Notes under the pieces: model-generated
What the model was told of the DNA's origin: nothing
What the model saw: the letters and a program-made list of their open reading frames with translations, nothing else
The model's database searches: none
Program-made: the position numbers and the translations under genes
Shown: positions 1-8,521 of the stretch, piece by piece
How positions within the stretch are numbered: the stretch's first letter is position 1
How the letters are laid out: each line of letters begins with the position of its first letter
DNA from: a bacterium
GTDB taxonomy: Bacteria > Auribacterota > JABMQX01
Length of the DNA stretch: 41,678 nucleotides
Direction of reading: 5' to 3'
Assembly: GCA_030691545.1 (NCBI GenBank)
Contig: JAUYEE010000099.1
Span: 1-41,678, forward strand

Positions 1-1266
1 GCGGACGGGCTGGAACTCATCAAGATGTCGCAGAAGGTCAGCCCAGAGACACAAGTTATCATGCTGACTGCTTACGGGACGGTGGAAACCGCCGTCGAGG
101 CGATGAAGCAGGGGGCGTACGACTACCTGACCAAGCCGGTCAATCTCGGTGAGCTGGAGAGCCGCGTGGAACATGCTCTCATGAACACGCGGTTGCGCGC
201 CGAGAACGTGATGCTCCGCGAGCGCATCCACAAGACCTATGGATTCGAGAAAATCCTGGGGAATTCCGCCGCGATGAAGCGGGTTTTCGAGACGATTCGG
301 CAGGTCGCCCCGACGAAGGCGACCGTTCATATTGTCGGGGAAAGCGGGACGGGCAAGGAACTCATCGCGAACGCGATCCACAATGTCAGTCCTCGAAAGG
401 ACGGGCCGTTCATTGCGGTCCACTGCGCGGCGCTGTCCAAGTCGCTTTTAGAGAGCGAGTTGTTCGGACACGAGAAAGGGGCCTTCACCGGGGCGGTGGC
501 GAGTAAGCCGGGGAGATTTGAACGGGCTGATGGAGGAACGCTTTTCTTGGATGAGGTGAGCCAGATTGACACGGACATCCAGGTGAAGCTCCTGAGGTTC
601 TTAGAGGAGTGGGAGTTCGAGCGAGTCGGGGGTATCAAGACCATCAAAGTGGACGTGCGGTTGATCACGGCAACCAATTCGCCCTTAGGCGAACTGGTCA
701 AGGCGGGTCGCTTCCGCGAGGACCTTTTCTACCGGCTCAACGTGGTCACGGTCAAAATCCCTCCCCTGCGGGAGCGGAAGGAGGACATACCGATCTTAGT
801 GAACGCGTTTCTGGCGGAGTTTTCGATGGAGAACAAAAAACCAGTGCACGGCGTCTCGCCAGAGGCGATGGAGGCGCTCGTTAGATATGACTGGCCGGGA
901 AATGTTCGCGAACTGAGGAACGTCTTGGAGAGCCTTGTCGTTCTCTGCCCGGGGGACGCGATCGAGCTGGCTCAATTTCCCCCGAACATCCGAAAGCCCG
1001 CGAAGGAAAAAGAGGTGGTCGCCTCGGCTCAACAGGTCCCGGACCAAAGCGCAAAAATCTTGGTGCCGGCAGGCGCCTCGCTCCAGCAAGCCGAAAGGCT
1101 CTTGATTCAGGAGAGTCTTCGAGATAACAATAATAACATCTCCAAGACGGCTCGCGTTTTGAACATCAGCAGGAGAACGCTTCATCGCAAGCTCAACGAG
1201 TACAACATCAAGGTCGGCCCTCGCGAGGCCAGCGGACATCGCCGCCCCGCAGAAAACCGACGCTGA
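1..1266 (+). CDS. Sigma-54-dependent response regulator, NtrC family (5' end outside window)
   Basis: The reading frame is open from base 1, so the start lies upstream; 421 codons are visible. The first ~60 residues are the C-terminal half of a receiver domain, with the switch Thr in LTAYG and the conserved Lys in TKPV; the phosphoacceptor Asp is off the window. A sigma-54 AAA+ domain follows: Walker A GESGTGKE, the sigma-54-contacting GAFTGA loop, Walker B GGTLFLDEV and an arginine-finger region around FREDLFYRLNV. A Fis-type helix-turn-helix ends the protein (ISKTARVLNISRRTLHRKL). Family knowledge: such proteins hydrolyse ATP to open sigma-54 RNA polymerase at enhancers after phosphorylation by a sensor kinase. 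The kinase and target promoters are not visible here. Confidence 0.95.
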   Translation, partial: ADGLELIKMSQKVSPETQVIMLTAYGTVETAVEAMKQGAYDYLTKPVNLGELESRVEHALMNTRLRAENVMLRERIHKTYGFEKILGNSAAMKRVFETIRQVAPTKATVHIVGESGTGKELIANAIHNVSPRKDGPFIAVHCAALSKSLLESELFGHEKGAFTGAVASKPGRFERADGGTLFLDEVSQIDTDIQVKLLRFLEEWEFERVGGIKTIKVDVRLITATNSPLGELVKAGRFREDLFYRLNVVTVKIPPLRERKEDIPILVNAFLAEFSMENKKPVHGVSPEAMEALVRYDWPGNVRELRNVLESLVVLCPGDAIELAQFPPNIRKPAKEKEVVASAQQVPDQSAKILVPAGASLQQAERLLIQESLRDNNNNISKTARVLNISRRTLHRKLNEYNIKVGPREASGHRRPAENRR

Positions 1267-1295
1267 AAGGATAGGCCGTAGAATCGGTACAATCT

Positions 1296-1317
1296 GCAGG
1301 CGAGGACGCCTGCGCTA
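1296..1317 (+). repeat. Palindromic repeat family P1, copy 1
   Basis: GCAGGCG-AGGA-CGCCTGC followed by GCTA: 7-bp perfect arms and a 4-nt loop. It lies between the regulator gene and efp. The same unit recurs at 1932, 3421, 5027, 7659 and 8328. Confidence 0.85.
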
Positions 1318-1365
1318 TATTATGCGTGATGGGAAAGGAAACCTGCCTGGAAGGAGACAACAAGC

Positions 1366-1923
1366 TTGATTACGGCAACGTCTTTGAGGAACGGAACGGT
1401 CGTCAAGATAGACGGGGAAATGTACGAGGTGACCGATTACCTGCACATCACCCCGGGGAACTGGCGTGCCTACGTTCAGGTGACCCTGAGAAGCCTGCGA
1501 GCCGGTAAGGTCATAAAGCAGCGGTTTCGCTCCACCGATACCCTGGAGAACGTAACGCTGGAGCCGCGGAAACTGCATTTCATGTATCGAGACGGCGATG
1601 CCTACAACTTTATGGACATGGAGGACTACAACACGATCCCCATCTCGGCAGAAGTCGTCGGTGAGAGCAACAAGTACCTCACGGACGGACTGGAGGTGGA
1701 AGCGGAATTCCACGAAGGGAACATCCTTTCGCTGCAAGTGCCCAACCAGGTTACGCTGGAGGTTACAGAGACCACTCCCGGCGTTAAAGGCGACTCGGTG
1801 AGCAGCAACACCAAGCCGGCCACTCTCCAGACGGGGTTGGTGGTGCAGGTGCCGCTGTTTGTCAAGATCGGGGACAAAGTGCAGGTGGACACCCGCACCG
1901 GCGAATATCTTGGGCGTGCCTGA
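1366..1923 (+). CDS. efp: Translation elongation factor P, with Asn at the loop-tip position
   Basis: A 185-residue protein of normal EF-P length with KOW-like N-terminal domain, central OB domain and C-terminal domain (VPLFVKIGDKVQVDTRTGEY). EF-P binds between the P and E sites of the ribosome and relieves stalling at polyproline. The start is TTG at 1366, chosen because AAGGAG lies at 1351-1356 and the protein then begins MITATSLRNGT as expected. Oddity: the loop that reaches the peptidyl transferase centre reads HITPGNWRAYV (residues 27-37), whereas the classic form is PGKG with a modified Lys (or Arg in the rhamnosylated type). Asn32 occupies that place, so the usual lysyl or rhamnosyl modification cannot occur there. 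No epm or earP gene is nearby. Confidence 0.95.
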   Translation: MITATSLRNGTVVKIDGEMYEVTDYLHITPGNWRAYVQVTLRSLRAGKVIKQRFRSTDTLENVTLEPRKLHFMYRDGDAYNFMDMEDYNTIPISAEVVGESNKYLTDGLEVEAEFHEGNILSLQVPNQVTLEVTETTPGVKGDSVSSNTKPATLQTGLVVQVPLFVKIGDKVQVDTRTGEYLGRA

Positions 1924-1931
1924 ATGCTAAC

Positions 1932-1952
1932 GTAGCGCAGGTACCCCCGCCT
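1932..1952 (-). repeat. Palindromic repeat family P1, degenerate copy
   Basis: On the plus strand it reads GTAGCGCAGG then TACCCCCGCCT, matching the reverse complement of the family with a small deletion and substitution in the arm. It lies 8 nt past the efp stop codon. Confidence 0.55.
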
Positions 1953-1967
1953 TCCCTTCCGGAGAGT

Positions 1968-2037
1968 AGACAGGAGACAGCACACAGCATACAGAGGAGA
2001 TGAGCCCTGTGTTCTGTGTACTGTATTCTGTTTACTG
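1968..2037. repeat. Imperfect inverted repeat between convergent genes
   Basis: An ACAGCACACAGCATACAG-like half is followed by a CTGTGTTCTGTGTACTG-like half, so the strand can fold back on itself imperfectly. It separates efp (plus) from the ABC permease gene (minus) and could act as a bidirectional terminator. There is no clear T-run, so terminator function is only possible. Confidence 0.4.
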
Positions 2038-2067
2038 GATTCCCCTGTATTCGGGCCAGCTTGACTT

Positions 2068-3402
2068 CTACCCTTCTCTCAGCACCTTCGAGGGATTCAA
2101 TGAGGCGGCAATATTCGCCGGAATGACTCCCGCGACAAGGCTGAAAACCAATCCGACCAGGAAACAGCCGACGGCGAGGGAGACCGACGGGAGAAAGAAG
2201 GTGTCGGGACGGTAGGGGAGATTCTGAAGGTACTTCTCGGCGAGGTTGTTGGTGATTCCTATGGCGATGAGGCCTATGACCAATCCGTCCAGGGCGCCGA
2301 GAAGACCGATAAAGCCCGCCTTCAAGAGGTAGATGCCTCGCACGTGAGATTTCCTGGCGCCGACGGCGCGGAGAATCGCGATGTCCGTCGCCTCCTCGTA
2401 AACGGACATGGTCAGAATGTTGATGATGCTGGCCGCCGAGATCAGCAGGATAATCAGTCCGAGGACGACGACCAGGGCGTTGATGATCGTGGAGGCGGTG
2501 TTGATCTTCGAGATTGTCTCCTGGTTCGTGACCACCTCGAAGCCCATTTTCTTCAGCTTCGCTTCCATGTTCTCGACCAGGTTCACCGACTCCGCGTAAA
2601 TGACGACCTTCTGATACGTCCTCTCCTTTTCCTCCCCGTAATAGAGTTTTCTCCAGTAGCCGACGTACGGGGGCGGAACGGAGATGCTCCAGATAGGCGC
2701 CCGGCGTGAGACGCCCACCACTTTGCACTTGAACGGACCCATGACCATCCTTGCGCCGCGAGTCTCGATGACCCCCGACTCGCCAATGGTCAGGTCAAAT
2801 TCCTGCTGCTTGATCCACGTCCCACTGACCTTCGGCATCCCCATCGCCTTGGCGAAGTGCATGTTGTACATCTCGACAAGGTGGCTCGAAAGGACGATGG
2901 GGACGGGTCCCTTTTCCCCCATGAACACGTATTCCTCGGGGCGCTTCAATGCGTCCAGAAAGAGCTCACGGGGGATTCCCGAAACGCCGCAGTCCGTGGC
3001 AAATCCCCTGATGGGGACGTCTTTTTTCAGGAGGGGGACTTCCACTTTGAACGTTCCTTCGATTTCGGCGGGAATGTCAAGCGACTCAATGCCGTAGAGT
3101 TTCTTGATGCCGGGGATGGACTTCTTGATCCTCTCGATCTCCTCGTCGTCGAGGGTGGGGGTATCAGCTTTCTGGAAACGGATCGCCCCCCATTCGACCT
3201 CCAGCGGCATGACATCCAACTCGGTTTCCGGGATCGTGCCGAGAACCTCCGTGAGAACCTTCTTCTTGATGGCGGTTGTCAGGGAAAGAAGGAACAGCAG
3301 ACACGTCACGCCGACGGTGATGCCCATCATCGTGAGGAGAAGCCTGCCTTTTCTCGCGACGAGGTCTTTGACGGATATGAACAGGAGATTTTTCCAGAGC
3401 AA
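2068..3402 (-). CDS. ABC transporter permease, MacB/FtsX-like
   Basis: A 444-residue membrane protein with the MacB/LolC-type layout: one N-terminal membrane segment (LLLTMMGITVGVTCLLFLLSL), a long extracytoplasmic domain of about 220 residues, then three C-terminal membrane segments (around VVVLGLIILLISAASII, the GLLGALDGLVIGLIAIGI region and SLAVGCFLVGLVFSLVAGV) ending NPSKVLREG. The frame is open to 3504, but the extra N-terminus is translated through repeat P1 at 3421-3443. The TTG at 3402 with AAGGAA just upstream gives the expected MLWKNLLFISVKDL start. The cognate ATPase lies just upstream on the same strand. The family moves lipoproteins, peptides or drugs mechanically across the envelope; the substrate here is unknown. 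Confidence 0.88.
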   Translation of the reverse strand: MLWKNLLFISVKDLVARKGRLLLTMMGITVGVTCLLFLLSLTTAIKKKVLTEVLGTIPETELDVMPLEVEWGAIRFQKADTPTLDDEEIERIKKSIPGIKKLYGIESLDIPAEIEGTFKVEVPLLKKDVPIRGFATDCGVSGIPRELFLDALKRPEEYVFMGEKGPVPIVLSSHLVEMYNMHFAKAMGMPKVSGTWIKQQEFDLTIGESGVIETRGARMVMGPFKCKVVGVSRRAPIWSISVPPPYVGYWRKLYYGEEKERTYQKVVIYAESVNLVENMEAKLKKMGFEVVTNQETISKINTASTIINALVVVLGLIILLISAASIINILTMSVYEEATDIAILRAVGARKSHVRGIYLLKAGFIGLLGALDGLVIGLIAIGITNNLAEKYLQNLPYRPDTFFLPSVSLAVGCFLVGLVFSLVAGVIPANIAASLNPSKVLREG

Positions 3403-3420
3403 AGGATTTCCTTTCTGAAT

Positions 3421-3443
3421 GCAGGCGGGGACGCCTGCGCTAC
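3421..3443 (+). repeat. Palindromic repeat family P1, canonical copy
   Basis: GCAGGCG-GGGA-CGCCTGC plus GCTAC. It lies just upstream of the permease start on the minus strand and falsely lengthens that open frame. Confidence 0.85.
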
Positions 3444-3480
3444 ATTCGGATGCCAAGTCGCCAGCGACGCGAGGAACCTT

Positions 3481-3524
3481 TGACAGGATGTTATAAAGTG
3501 TCATGTCATCCTGTTATCCTGTCA
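3481..3524. repeat. GACAGGAT-type inverted repeat, copy 1
   Basis: TGACAGGAT at 3481-3489 is the exact inverse of ATCCTGTCA at 3516-3524, with an additional ATCCTGT at 3508-3514. It occupies the gap between ATPase and permease genes; related units lie at 4276 and 9217. Confidence 0.7.
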
Positions 3525-3534
3525 AAACTTCCTC

Positions 3535-4212
3535 TCATTTCTCTCGGACGGTGACCCTTCCGCCTTCGAGGCTGACGGTTTTCTTTGCATACTCCAGCAT
3601 GGAAACGTCGTGAGTCACCATGAGCAATGTGACGCCGTCATCCTGGTTGAGGCTGACGAGCAACTCCATAATCCTCCTTGCGGTTTTGGGGTCGAGGTTG
3701 CCGGTGGGCTCATCAGCTAAGAGAAGTGGCGGCTCGTTCACAATCGCTCGGGCAATGGCAACCCGCTGGCACTGCCCTTCCGAAAGCTCCGGCGGGCGAA
3801 ATTGCTCTCGCCCTGCTAACCCAACGCGTTCGAGAGCGCGCATGATTCTGTCGTGAGCATCGCGGACGGAAACAGTCCCGAAGAGAAGCGGTACTTTCAC
3901 ATTCGCGTAGGCCGTGTAGATTTTCTTCAGATTGAACGTTTGAAAAATGTGCCCCACAACGCGGTTGCGGTACTCGGAAAGGCGCTTGTCGCTCGCGGAG
4001 AGAATGTCGCCAAAGCCCTCGATAAGGACCTCCCCGGAATCCGCGGTATCAATGGAGCCGAGGATATTGAGGAGGGTCGTTTTTCCGGACCCCGATTCGC
4101 CTAACAGCATGACGAACTCGCCCGTCGCAATGTCCAGGTCAATATGGTCGAGGACGACAAGCTTCTCGCCGTTTTTTGTGAACGTTTTTGTGAGCGAACG
4201 GATTTGAATCAT
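3535..4212 (-). CDS. ABC transporter ATP-binding protein, LolD/MacB type
   Basis: A 225-residue ATPase with all core motifs: Walker A GESGSGKT, Q-loop HIFQTFNL, a signature reading LSEGQCQRVAIARA (Glu replaces the usual second Gly), Walker B LLLADEPTGNLDP and the switch His in MVTHD. It would energise the permease encoded downstream at 2068-3402. The ATG at 4212 gives the usual MIQIRSLTKTF start; an in-frame GTG at 4236 adds eight residues and cannot be excluded. ADEPTGNLDP is typical of the MacB/LolD/FtsE branch rather than importers. The upstream secreted-protein gene at 4339-4968 is on the same strand, suggesting one operon. Confidence 0.93.
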   Translation of the reverse strand: MIQIRSLTKTFTKNGEKLVVLDHIDLDIATGEFVMLLGESGSGKTTLLNILGSIDTADSGEVLIEGFGDILSASDKRLSEYRNRVVGHIFQTFNLKKIYTAYANVKVPLLFGTVSVRDAHDRIMRALERVGLAGREQFRPPELSEGQCQRVAIARAIVNEPPLLLADEPTGNLDPKTARRIMELLVSLNQDDGVTLLMVTHDVSMLEYAKKTVSLEGGRVTVREK

Positions 4213-4275
4213 CGGCTCAACAAGGTAGGCCCTCACTTACGGGCCGCAGACGTACCAGGAAAGAACCAACATTTA

Positions 4276-4327
4276 GACAAGATAACAGGACACACAGGAT
4301 AATCCTGAAAATCTTGTCAATCCTGTC
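4276..4327. repeat. GACAGGAT-type inverted repeat, copy 2
   Basis: GACAAGAT (4276-4283) faces ATCTTGTC (4311-4318), with an inner AGGATAATCCT palindrome and a trailing ATCCTGTC. It lies in the gap upstream of the ATPase gene. Confidence 0.7.
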
Positions 4328-4338
4328 AAAACCTCCCG

Positions 4339-4968
4339 TCATTGTTGCTCTGTGGTTTTCACCGGCGGCTTCTCGCGGTCAGAGAGAAACCGCGACTTCA
4401 TTTCTTTTCCGAAGTCAACGAGGGTGATTGTCAATTGATAGTTGGGTATAAGAACCTTAACCGGATAAAGGGGGATATTTTTCGAGAAGAAGATGCGGAT
4501 CAACTTCTTGTCATACACCGCGCGATACACTTCGCATGGAAACGTTCCGGCTGGAACGACCACGCGTTCGGTCCCCGGTTCCCGCCAAAACTCCGCGGTC
4601 AACAGCGCCTGGAAGTCCTCGTCCAGATTCGATTTTTCTCCTTCAATCCTCACCTCATGCACTTCTCCATCGGGGAGTCTCTCGCGGAACATGACGGGGA
4701 CACGTTTCTCGAGGTCAATCACGATCTGAGTCCAGCACGTGAGGTATCCCTCCTCGCGGACTCTCTCCTCGAGGGTCGCGGTCTTTTCATCTTTCTCCGC
4801 CAGGAGCAGCAGATGTTCTGAGCCGCCGCTATACTTCAGCTTCACCCACTCCCCCACGGAGACGCTCTTGAAACGATCGGTCAGTCTCCATCCCTGCGGG
4901 GCTGTGGCAAATGCCGGGGAAAGAAGAAATAGGGGCACAACAACGAGTATCTTTTGAATTACACGCAT
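4339..4968 (-). CDS. Secreted protein of unknown function upstream of an ABC transporter
   Basis: I do not recognise a named family with confidence. The 209-residue product begins MRVIQKILVVVPLFLLSPAFA, a clear signal peptide, so it should be exported. The frame is open to 5064, but that extension reads through palindromic repeat P1; the ATG at 4968 has AAGGA about 8 nt upstream. The body is mostly beta-strand-like and contains VVVPAGTFPCEVYRA, a pattern seen in periplasmic DUF3108/LolA-like proteins, which is only a weak hint. Its position ahead of a LolD/MacB-like ATPase and permease suggests a periplasmic partner, perhaps a carrier or substrate, of that transporter (inference). Confidence 0.75.
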   Translation of the reverse strand: MRVIQKILVVVPLFLLSPAFATAPQGWRLTDRFKSVSVGEWVKLKYSGGSEHLLLLAEKDEKTATLEERVREEGYLTCWTQIVIDLEKRVPVMFRERLPDGEVHEVRIEGEKSNLDEDFQALLTAEFWREPGTERVVVPAGTFPCEVYRAVYDKKLIRIFFSKNIPLYPVKVLIPNYQLTITLVDFGKEMKSRFLSDREKPPVKTTEQQ

Positions 4969-5026
4969 CTTCACTATCCTTATATGCAAGAGAAGAGGCC
5001 CGTCTTCACAGGAAAACCACACCCTT

Positions 5027-5049
5027 GCAGGCGGGGACGCCTGCGCTAC
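5027..5049 (+). repeat. Palindromic repeat family P1, canonical copy
   Basis: Identical in core to the copy at 3421 (GCAGGCG-GGGA-CGCCTGC, GCTAC). It lies between the ComEA-like gene and the secreted-protein gene. Confidence 0.85.
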
Positions 5050-5060
5050 CATGAGGAGCG

Positions 5061-5597
5061 TCATTTCACCGAGACTCGCTCACGGATTTTCTCGAGCGTG
5101 CTGGGACCGATTCCTCGGACCTTGATCAGGTCGTCAACGGTCTTGAAAGGACGAAGCTCCATGATCCTCGTCGCAAGGGTCGGCCCGATGCCGGGGAGGG
5201 ACTCAAGCTCCTCTTGCGATGCCGTGTTGACGTTGATTTCCCCCGCAACCGTACGCGTGAACGGGGTGGTACTCTGGCGCGGCGTCCTGTCACTCGGCAC
5301 GGCGATTCGTTCGCCGTCTGCCGGAGGGGCGGAACGGGCAGCGGCATCCTGCCCCCTTATACCAACGGGCATCTCGAGCGCTCCCTTTCCCTGCACTTCG
5401 CCCGATACGGAATCAACGATTTTCTCCCTGGCTGCTTCGCCTCTATCTTCGACGGTGACCTCCCGAGACCTGTTCAACGGAATCTCAATGGTCTTGCCCC
5501 TGTCACCTCGGACGAGGCACACGACCGCGGTCGCGGCCCCGACAAGGGCAATGGCGAGGACGGCAGTGAATTCCTCACCTCTCGTCAGGTTAAACAT
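5061..5597 (-). CDS. ComEA-like membrane-anchored helix-hairpin-helix DNA-binding protein
   Basis: A 178-residue protein with one N-terminal membrane segment (about residues 10-30, TAVLAIALVGAATAVVCLV), a low-complexity linker of some 90 residues and a C-terminal (HhH)2 domain: INVNTASQEELESLPGIGP, then RPFKTVDDLIKVRGIGP. This arrangement matches ComEA-type proteins, which bind incoming DNA outside the inner membrane during natural transformation. The start ATG has GGGAG about 8 nt upstream. It follows leuS on the same strand with a gap of about 90 nt. Other competence genes are absent except a comM fragment at 9400-9609. A nearby role in DNA uptake is plausible but unproven. Confidence 0.85.
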   Translation of the reverse strand: MFNLTRGEEFTAVLAIALVGAATAVVCLVRGDRGKTIEIPLNRSREVTVEDRGEAAREKIVDSVSGEVQGKGALEMPVGIRGQDAAARSAPPADGERIAVPSDRTPRQSTTPFTRTVAGEINVNTASQEELESLPGIGPTLATRIMELRPFKTVDDLIKVRGIGPSTLEKIRERVSVK

Positions 5598-5685
5598 AAG
5601 TCGAACTCCCTATGCACCAAGAGCCTCAACGGAGCTTTCTCGTGCCTTTATTGCCGGGACCCAGAGGGCATTCCGGGGCGGCGTC

Positions 5686-8325
5686 TTACTTCACAACGAG
5701 GTTGACGAGCTTCTTGCCGACGACGATACTCTTCACAACCTTCTTTCCCGTGGTCCATTCCTGGACGCGCGGGTCAGCAAGAGCCGCACTCCGGATCTCA
5801 TCTTCCGCAGCGGAGACCGGGAGCGTTACGCGGCTTCTGACTTTCCCGTTGACCTGGATGACCACCTCAATCTGCTCCGCCTGAAGAAGCGCCTCGTCAT
5901 AGCCGATCCATGGCTCCGCAAAAACGCTTTCGGACCGGCCGAGCTGGCGCCAGAGTTCCTCGGAGATGTGAGGGGCGAACGGGGAAATCAACCGAATCAC
6001 GCCCAAGAGGGCCTCCGCAAGAACGGCTCTTCCGAGGGCGCCGTCGCCGACAAGTTTCTCCTCAAGCAGGTAAATCAGGTTCACCAGCTCCATCACGGCG
6101 GCGATGGCGGTGTTGAATCGAAAGCCCTCCTCGATCTCCTGAGTGACCTTCCGGATCGTGGTATGGGTGGCCCTGCGTAACTCTTTCGCCTCCGGAGACA
6201 TATCATCGGCGCCGGAAAGTTCTTCCTGCGTGAACGACTGAAGAATGGGCAGGTGCTTGACGCACATCCGCCAGACGCGCTTCAGAAACCGGTACGCTCC
6301 TTCCACCCCCGCATCGCTCCATTCGGCATCTTTCTCCGGGGGACCGATGAAAAGTGAATAGAGCCGCACCGTGTCGGCTCCATATTTCTCGATGAGACCG
6401 TCGGGACTGACGACGTTTCCCTTCGACTTTGACATTTTCTCCAATTTCCCGGAAAGGGGGCTGACCTTGCATATCATCCCCTGAGTGAACAGATTCCGAA
6501 AAGGCTCCTGAAACGACACCTCCCCAATGTCGTGGAGGAACTTCGTCATGAATCGCGAGTAGAGGAGGTGAAGGATGGCGTGCTCGACTCCCCCGATGTA
6601 CTGGTCCACCGGCAGCCACTTGTTGACCAGTTCGCGAGAAAACGGCCTGTCCTCCAGCCGAGGAGAGAGATACCGCAGGAAATACCAGGTGGAACAGACG
6701 AATGTGTCGAGGGTATCGGTCTCGCGCCGGGCAGGCTTGGAGCAGCGTGGACAGCGCGTGTTGACGAACTCCTCGCACAGAACAAGGGGAGAAACGCCTG
6801 TCGGGAGGAATTCCACTTGTTCTGGAAGAAGCACCGGCAAGTCCTCCTCCGGCACGGGGACCGTACCGCAGTCCTCACAGTAAACGATTGGGATCGGCGC
6901 CCCCCAGTACCTCTGCCGGGAGACAAGCCAATCGTGAATCCGGTAGTGAATGGCGCGTCGTCCCTTTCCGATACTCTCGAGATAGGCGGCGATTTTTTCC
7001 ATCCCTTCGGTGTTAGGGATGCCGTCGAAGGGGCCAGAGTTAACCTGGAGGCCCTCACCAATGTACCCCTCAGTCATCGTCTCGGGGTTGAGGGCGTGCT
7101 GCGGGTTTTGAATCACCACTCGCATCGGGAGGTGGTACTTCCTGGCGAATTCAAAGTCTCTTTGGTCGTGAGCCGGAACGGCCATGATGGCTCCGGTCCC
7201 GTACTCCATCAGCACGTAATTCGCTAACCAGATGGGGACGCGTTCGCCGTTCACGGGGTTAATCGCGTGCCGCCCGGTGAATACGCCGATTTTCTCCGTC
7301 TCCTCGGCGGAGCGTGCCGCCCGTCCCTCCTGCCTGACGGTTTCGACGAAGGCGGCGACTTCTTTTTCGAGGCCGGTCCCCCTGGCCAACTTCTGGACGA
7401 GGGGATGCTCAGGAGCTATGACAACGTAGGTGGCTCCGTAGAGCGTGTCCACGCGGGTCGTAAAGCATTTGAGGACGTCGCCAGTCTCCTCGACGGCAAA
7501 ATCCATCTCGCAGCCCTCGCTTTTGCCGATCCAGTTCTTCTGCATGACGAGCACGCGCTCGGGCCAGTGCAACGGAGCAGGGGTGAGTGGAGAAGTAGAG
7601 CAGGGGAGCACGTGCGACGTTGCAGCTCTTCTGCTCTCCTGCTCTCCTGCTCTAAGACGCAGCGCAGGCGTCCCCGCCTGCTTTTCATCCCTGGTGTGCA
7701 GCAACTCAGCATCCCGGAGCAGCCGCTCAGCGTAGTGGGTGATCTTGAAGAACCACTGCTCAAGCTCCTTCTCGCCGACCGGCGTAGAGCATCTCTCGCA
7801 TTTGCCGTCAATGACCTGCTCGTTCGCCAACACGGTCTTGCACTGGGGACACCAGTTCACGGCAGCATGCTTGCGATAGGCCAGACCGTGCTGAAACAAC
7901 TTCAGGAAGAGCCATTGCGTCCAGCGGTAATAGTCCGGCTCACAGGTCGTTACTTCCCGATCCCAGTCGTACGTCGCCCCCCATTGATGAAGCTGCTGCT
8001 TCATCTTGGCGATGTTGCGGTACGTGCTGATTTTAGGATGGACGCCTCCCTTGATGGCTGCGTTCTCGGCGGGGAGGCCAAACGCATCCCAACCCATGGG
8101 GTTGAGAACGTTGAATCCCTTGGCCACCTTGTACCGGGCTAAGACGTCCCCGATGACGTAGTTTCGCAGGTGACCGACATGGAGAGCCGCCGACGGATAC
8201 GGAAACATCATCAGGCAGTAAAACCGGGGGGCCGGGCTGTTCTCCTTCATCCGGAACAGCCCGCTGTCCGCCCAAAACTTCTGCCACTTTGGCTCGAATT
8301 CTTGTGGGTGATACTCCTCGTTCAT
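5686..8325 (-). CDS. leuS: Leucyl-tRNA synthetase with a repeat-derived 44-residue insertion
   Basis: An 879-residue class I synthetase that charges tRNA-Leu. Seen: start [18 protein letters not shown], the HIGH-type motif HVGH at residues 49-52, a zinc-site-like CPQC...CERC region, the CP1 editing domain, the second Cys cluster (CEDCG...CPRCSKPA), KMSKS at 630-634 and the C-terminal anticodon and tail domains ending [12 protein letters not shown]. Residues 210-253 do not belong to the family: between AELL and [12 protein letters not shown], which normally lie almost next to each other, there is an in-frame stretch encoded at 7567-7698 that contains palindromic repeat P1. Without it the length would be a normal 835. 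Another P1 copy lies 2 nt upstream of the start codon, and no Shine-Dalgarno sequence is visible. Confidence 0.97.
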   Translation of the reverse strand: MNEEYHPQEFEPKWQKFWADSGLFRMKENSPAPRFYCLMMFPYPSAALHVGHLRNYVIGDVLARYKVAKGFNVLNPMGWDAFGLPAENAAIKGGVHPKISTYRNIAKMKQQLHQWGATYDWDREVTTCEPDYYRWTQWLFLKLFQHGLAYRKHAAVNWCPQCKTVLANEQVIDGKCERCSTPVGEKELEQWFFKITHYAERLLRDAELLHTRDEKQAGTPALRLRAGEQESRRAATSHVLPCSTSPLTPAPLHWPERVLVMQKNWIGKSEGCEMDFAVEETGDVLKCFTTRVDTLYGATYVVIAPEHPLVQKLARGTGLEKEVAAFVETVRQEGRAARSAEETEKIGVFTGRHAINPVNGERVPIWLANYVLMEYGTGAIMAVPAHDQRDFEFARKYHLPMRVVIQNPQHALNPETMTEGYIGEGLQVNSGPFDGIPNTEGMEKIAAYLESIGKGRRAIHYRIHDWLVSRQRYWGAPIPIVYCEDCGTVPVPEEDLPVLLPEQVEFLPTGVSPLVLCEEFVNTRCPRCSKPARRETDTLDTFVCSTWYFLRYLSPRLEDRPFSRELVNKWLPVDQYIGGVEHAILHLLYSRFMTKFLHDIGEVSFQEPFRNLFTQGMICKVSPLSGKLEKMSKSKGNVVSPDGLIEKYGADTVRLYSLFIGPPEKDAEWSDAGVEGAYRFLKRVWRMCVKHLPILQSFTQEELSGADDMSPEAKELRRATHTTIRKVTQEIEEGFRFNTAIAAVMELVNLIYLLEEKLVGDGALGRAVLAEALLGVIRLISPFAPHISEELWRQLGRSESVFAEPWIGYDEALLQAEQIEVVIQVNGKVRSRVTLPVSAAEDEIRSAALADPRVQEWTTGKKVVKSIVVGKKLVNLVVK
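7567..7698 (-). mobile_element. In-frame repeat insertion inside leuS
   Basis: 132 bp (44 codons) that interrupt the synthetase between residues 209 and 254. It holds P1 (7659-7681) encoding [10 protein letters not shown], followed on the coding strand by a stretch of AGAGCAGG-like direct repeats encoding [12 protein letters not shown] and a proline/serine-rich end. The length is a multiple of three with no stop codon, so the host protein survives. This resembles the behaviour of Rickettsia palindromic elements, though the sequence is different. Confidence 0.75.
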
Positions 8326-8327
8326 AT

Positions 8328-8349
8328 GTAGCGCAGGCGTCTCGCCTGC
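8328..8349 (-). repeat. Palindromic repeat family P1, copy abutting the leuS start
   Basis: On the leuS strand: GCAGGCG-AGA-CGCCTGC, GCTAC, then two bases, then the ATG. The repeat occupies the place where a ribosome-binding site is expected. Confidence 0.85.
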
Positions 8350-8521
8350 ATCCTATTCAGGGTCCTATCTCATAAAGTGAAGCCGACCGCCTGCCCGGTC
8401 ACATCGCCGTGCTCAGCAAGCCCGAAGGGGAGGCTGCGACGCCAAACCATCCTTGCGCCTGACTGCGGCCAGGGAAGCTCCGAACCGCCATCCATTCCTC
8501 AACGGGGCGTCCGGAGAAGAG

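Noticed and set aside
4954..6180. 408-codon plus-strand open frame across the ComEA-like gene and the leuS end
   Set aside because: Antisense to two well-supported genes, runs through a palindromic repeat, and shows no family motif.
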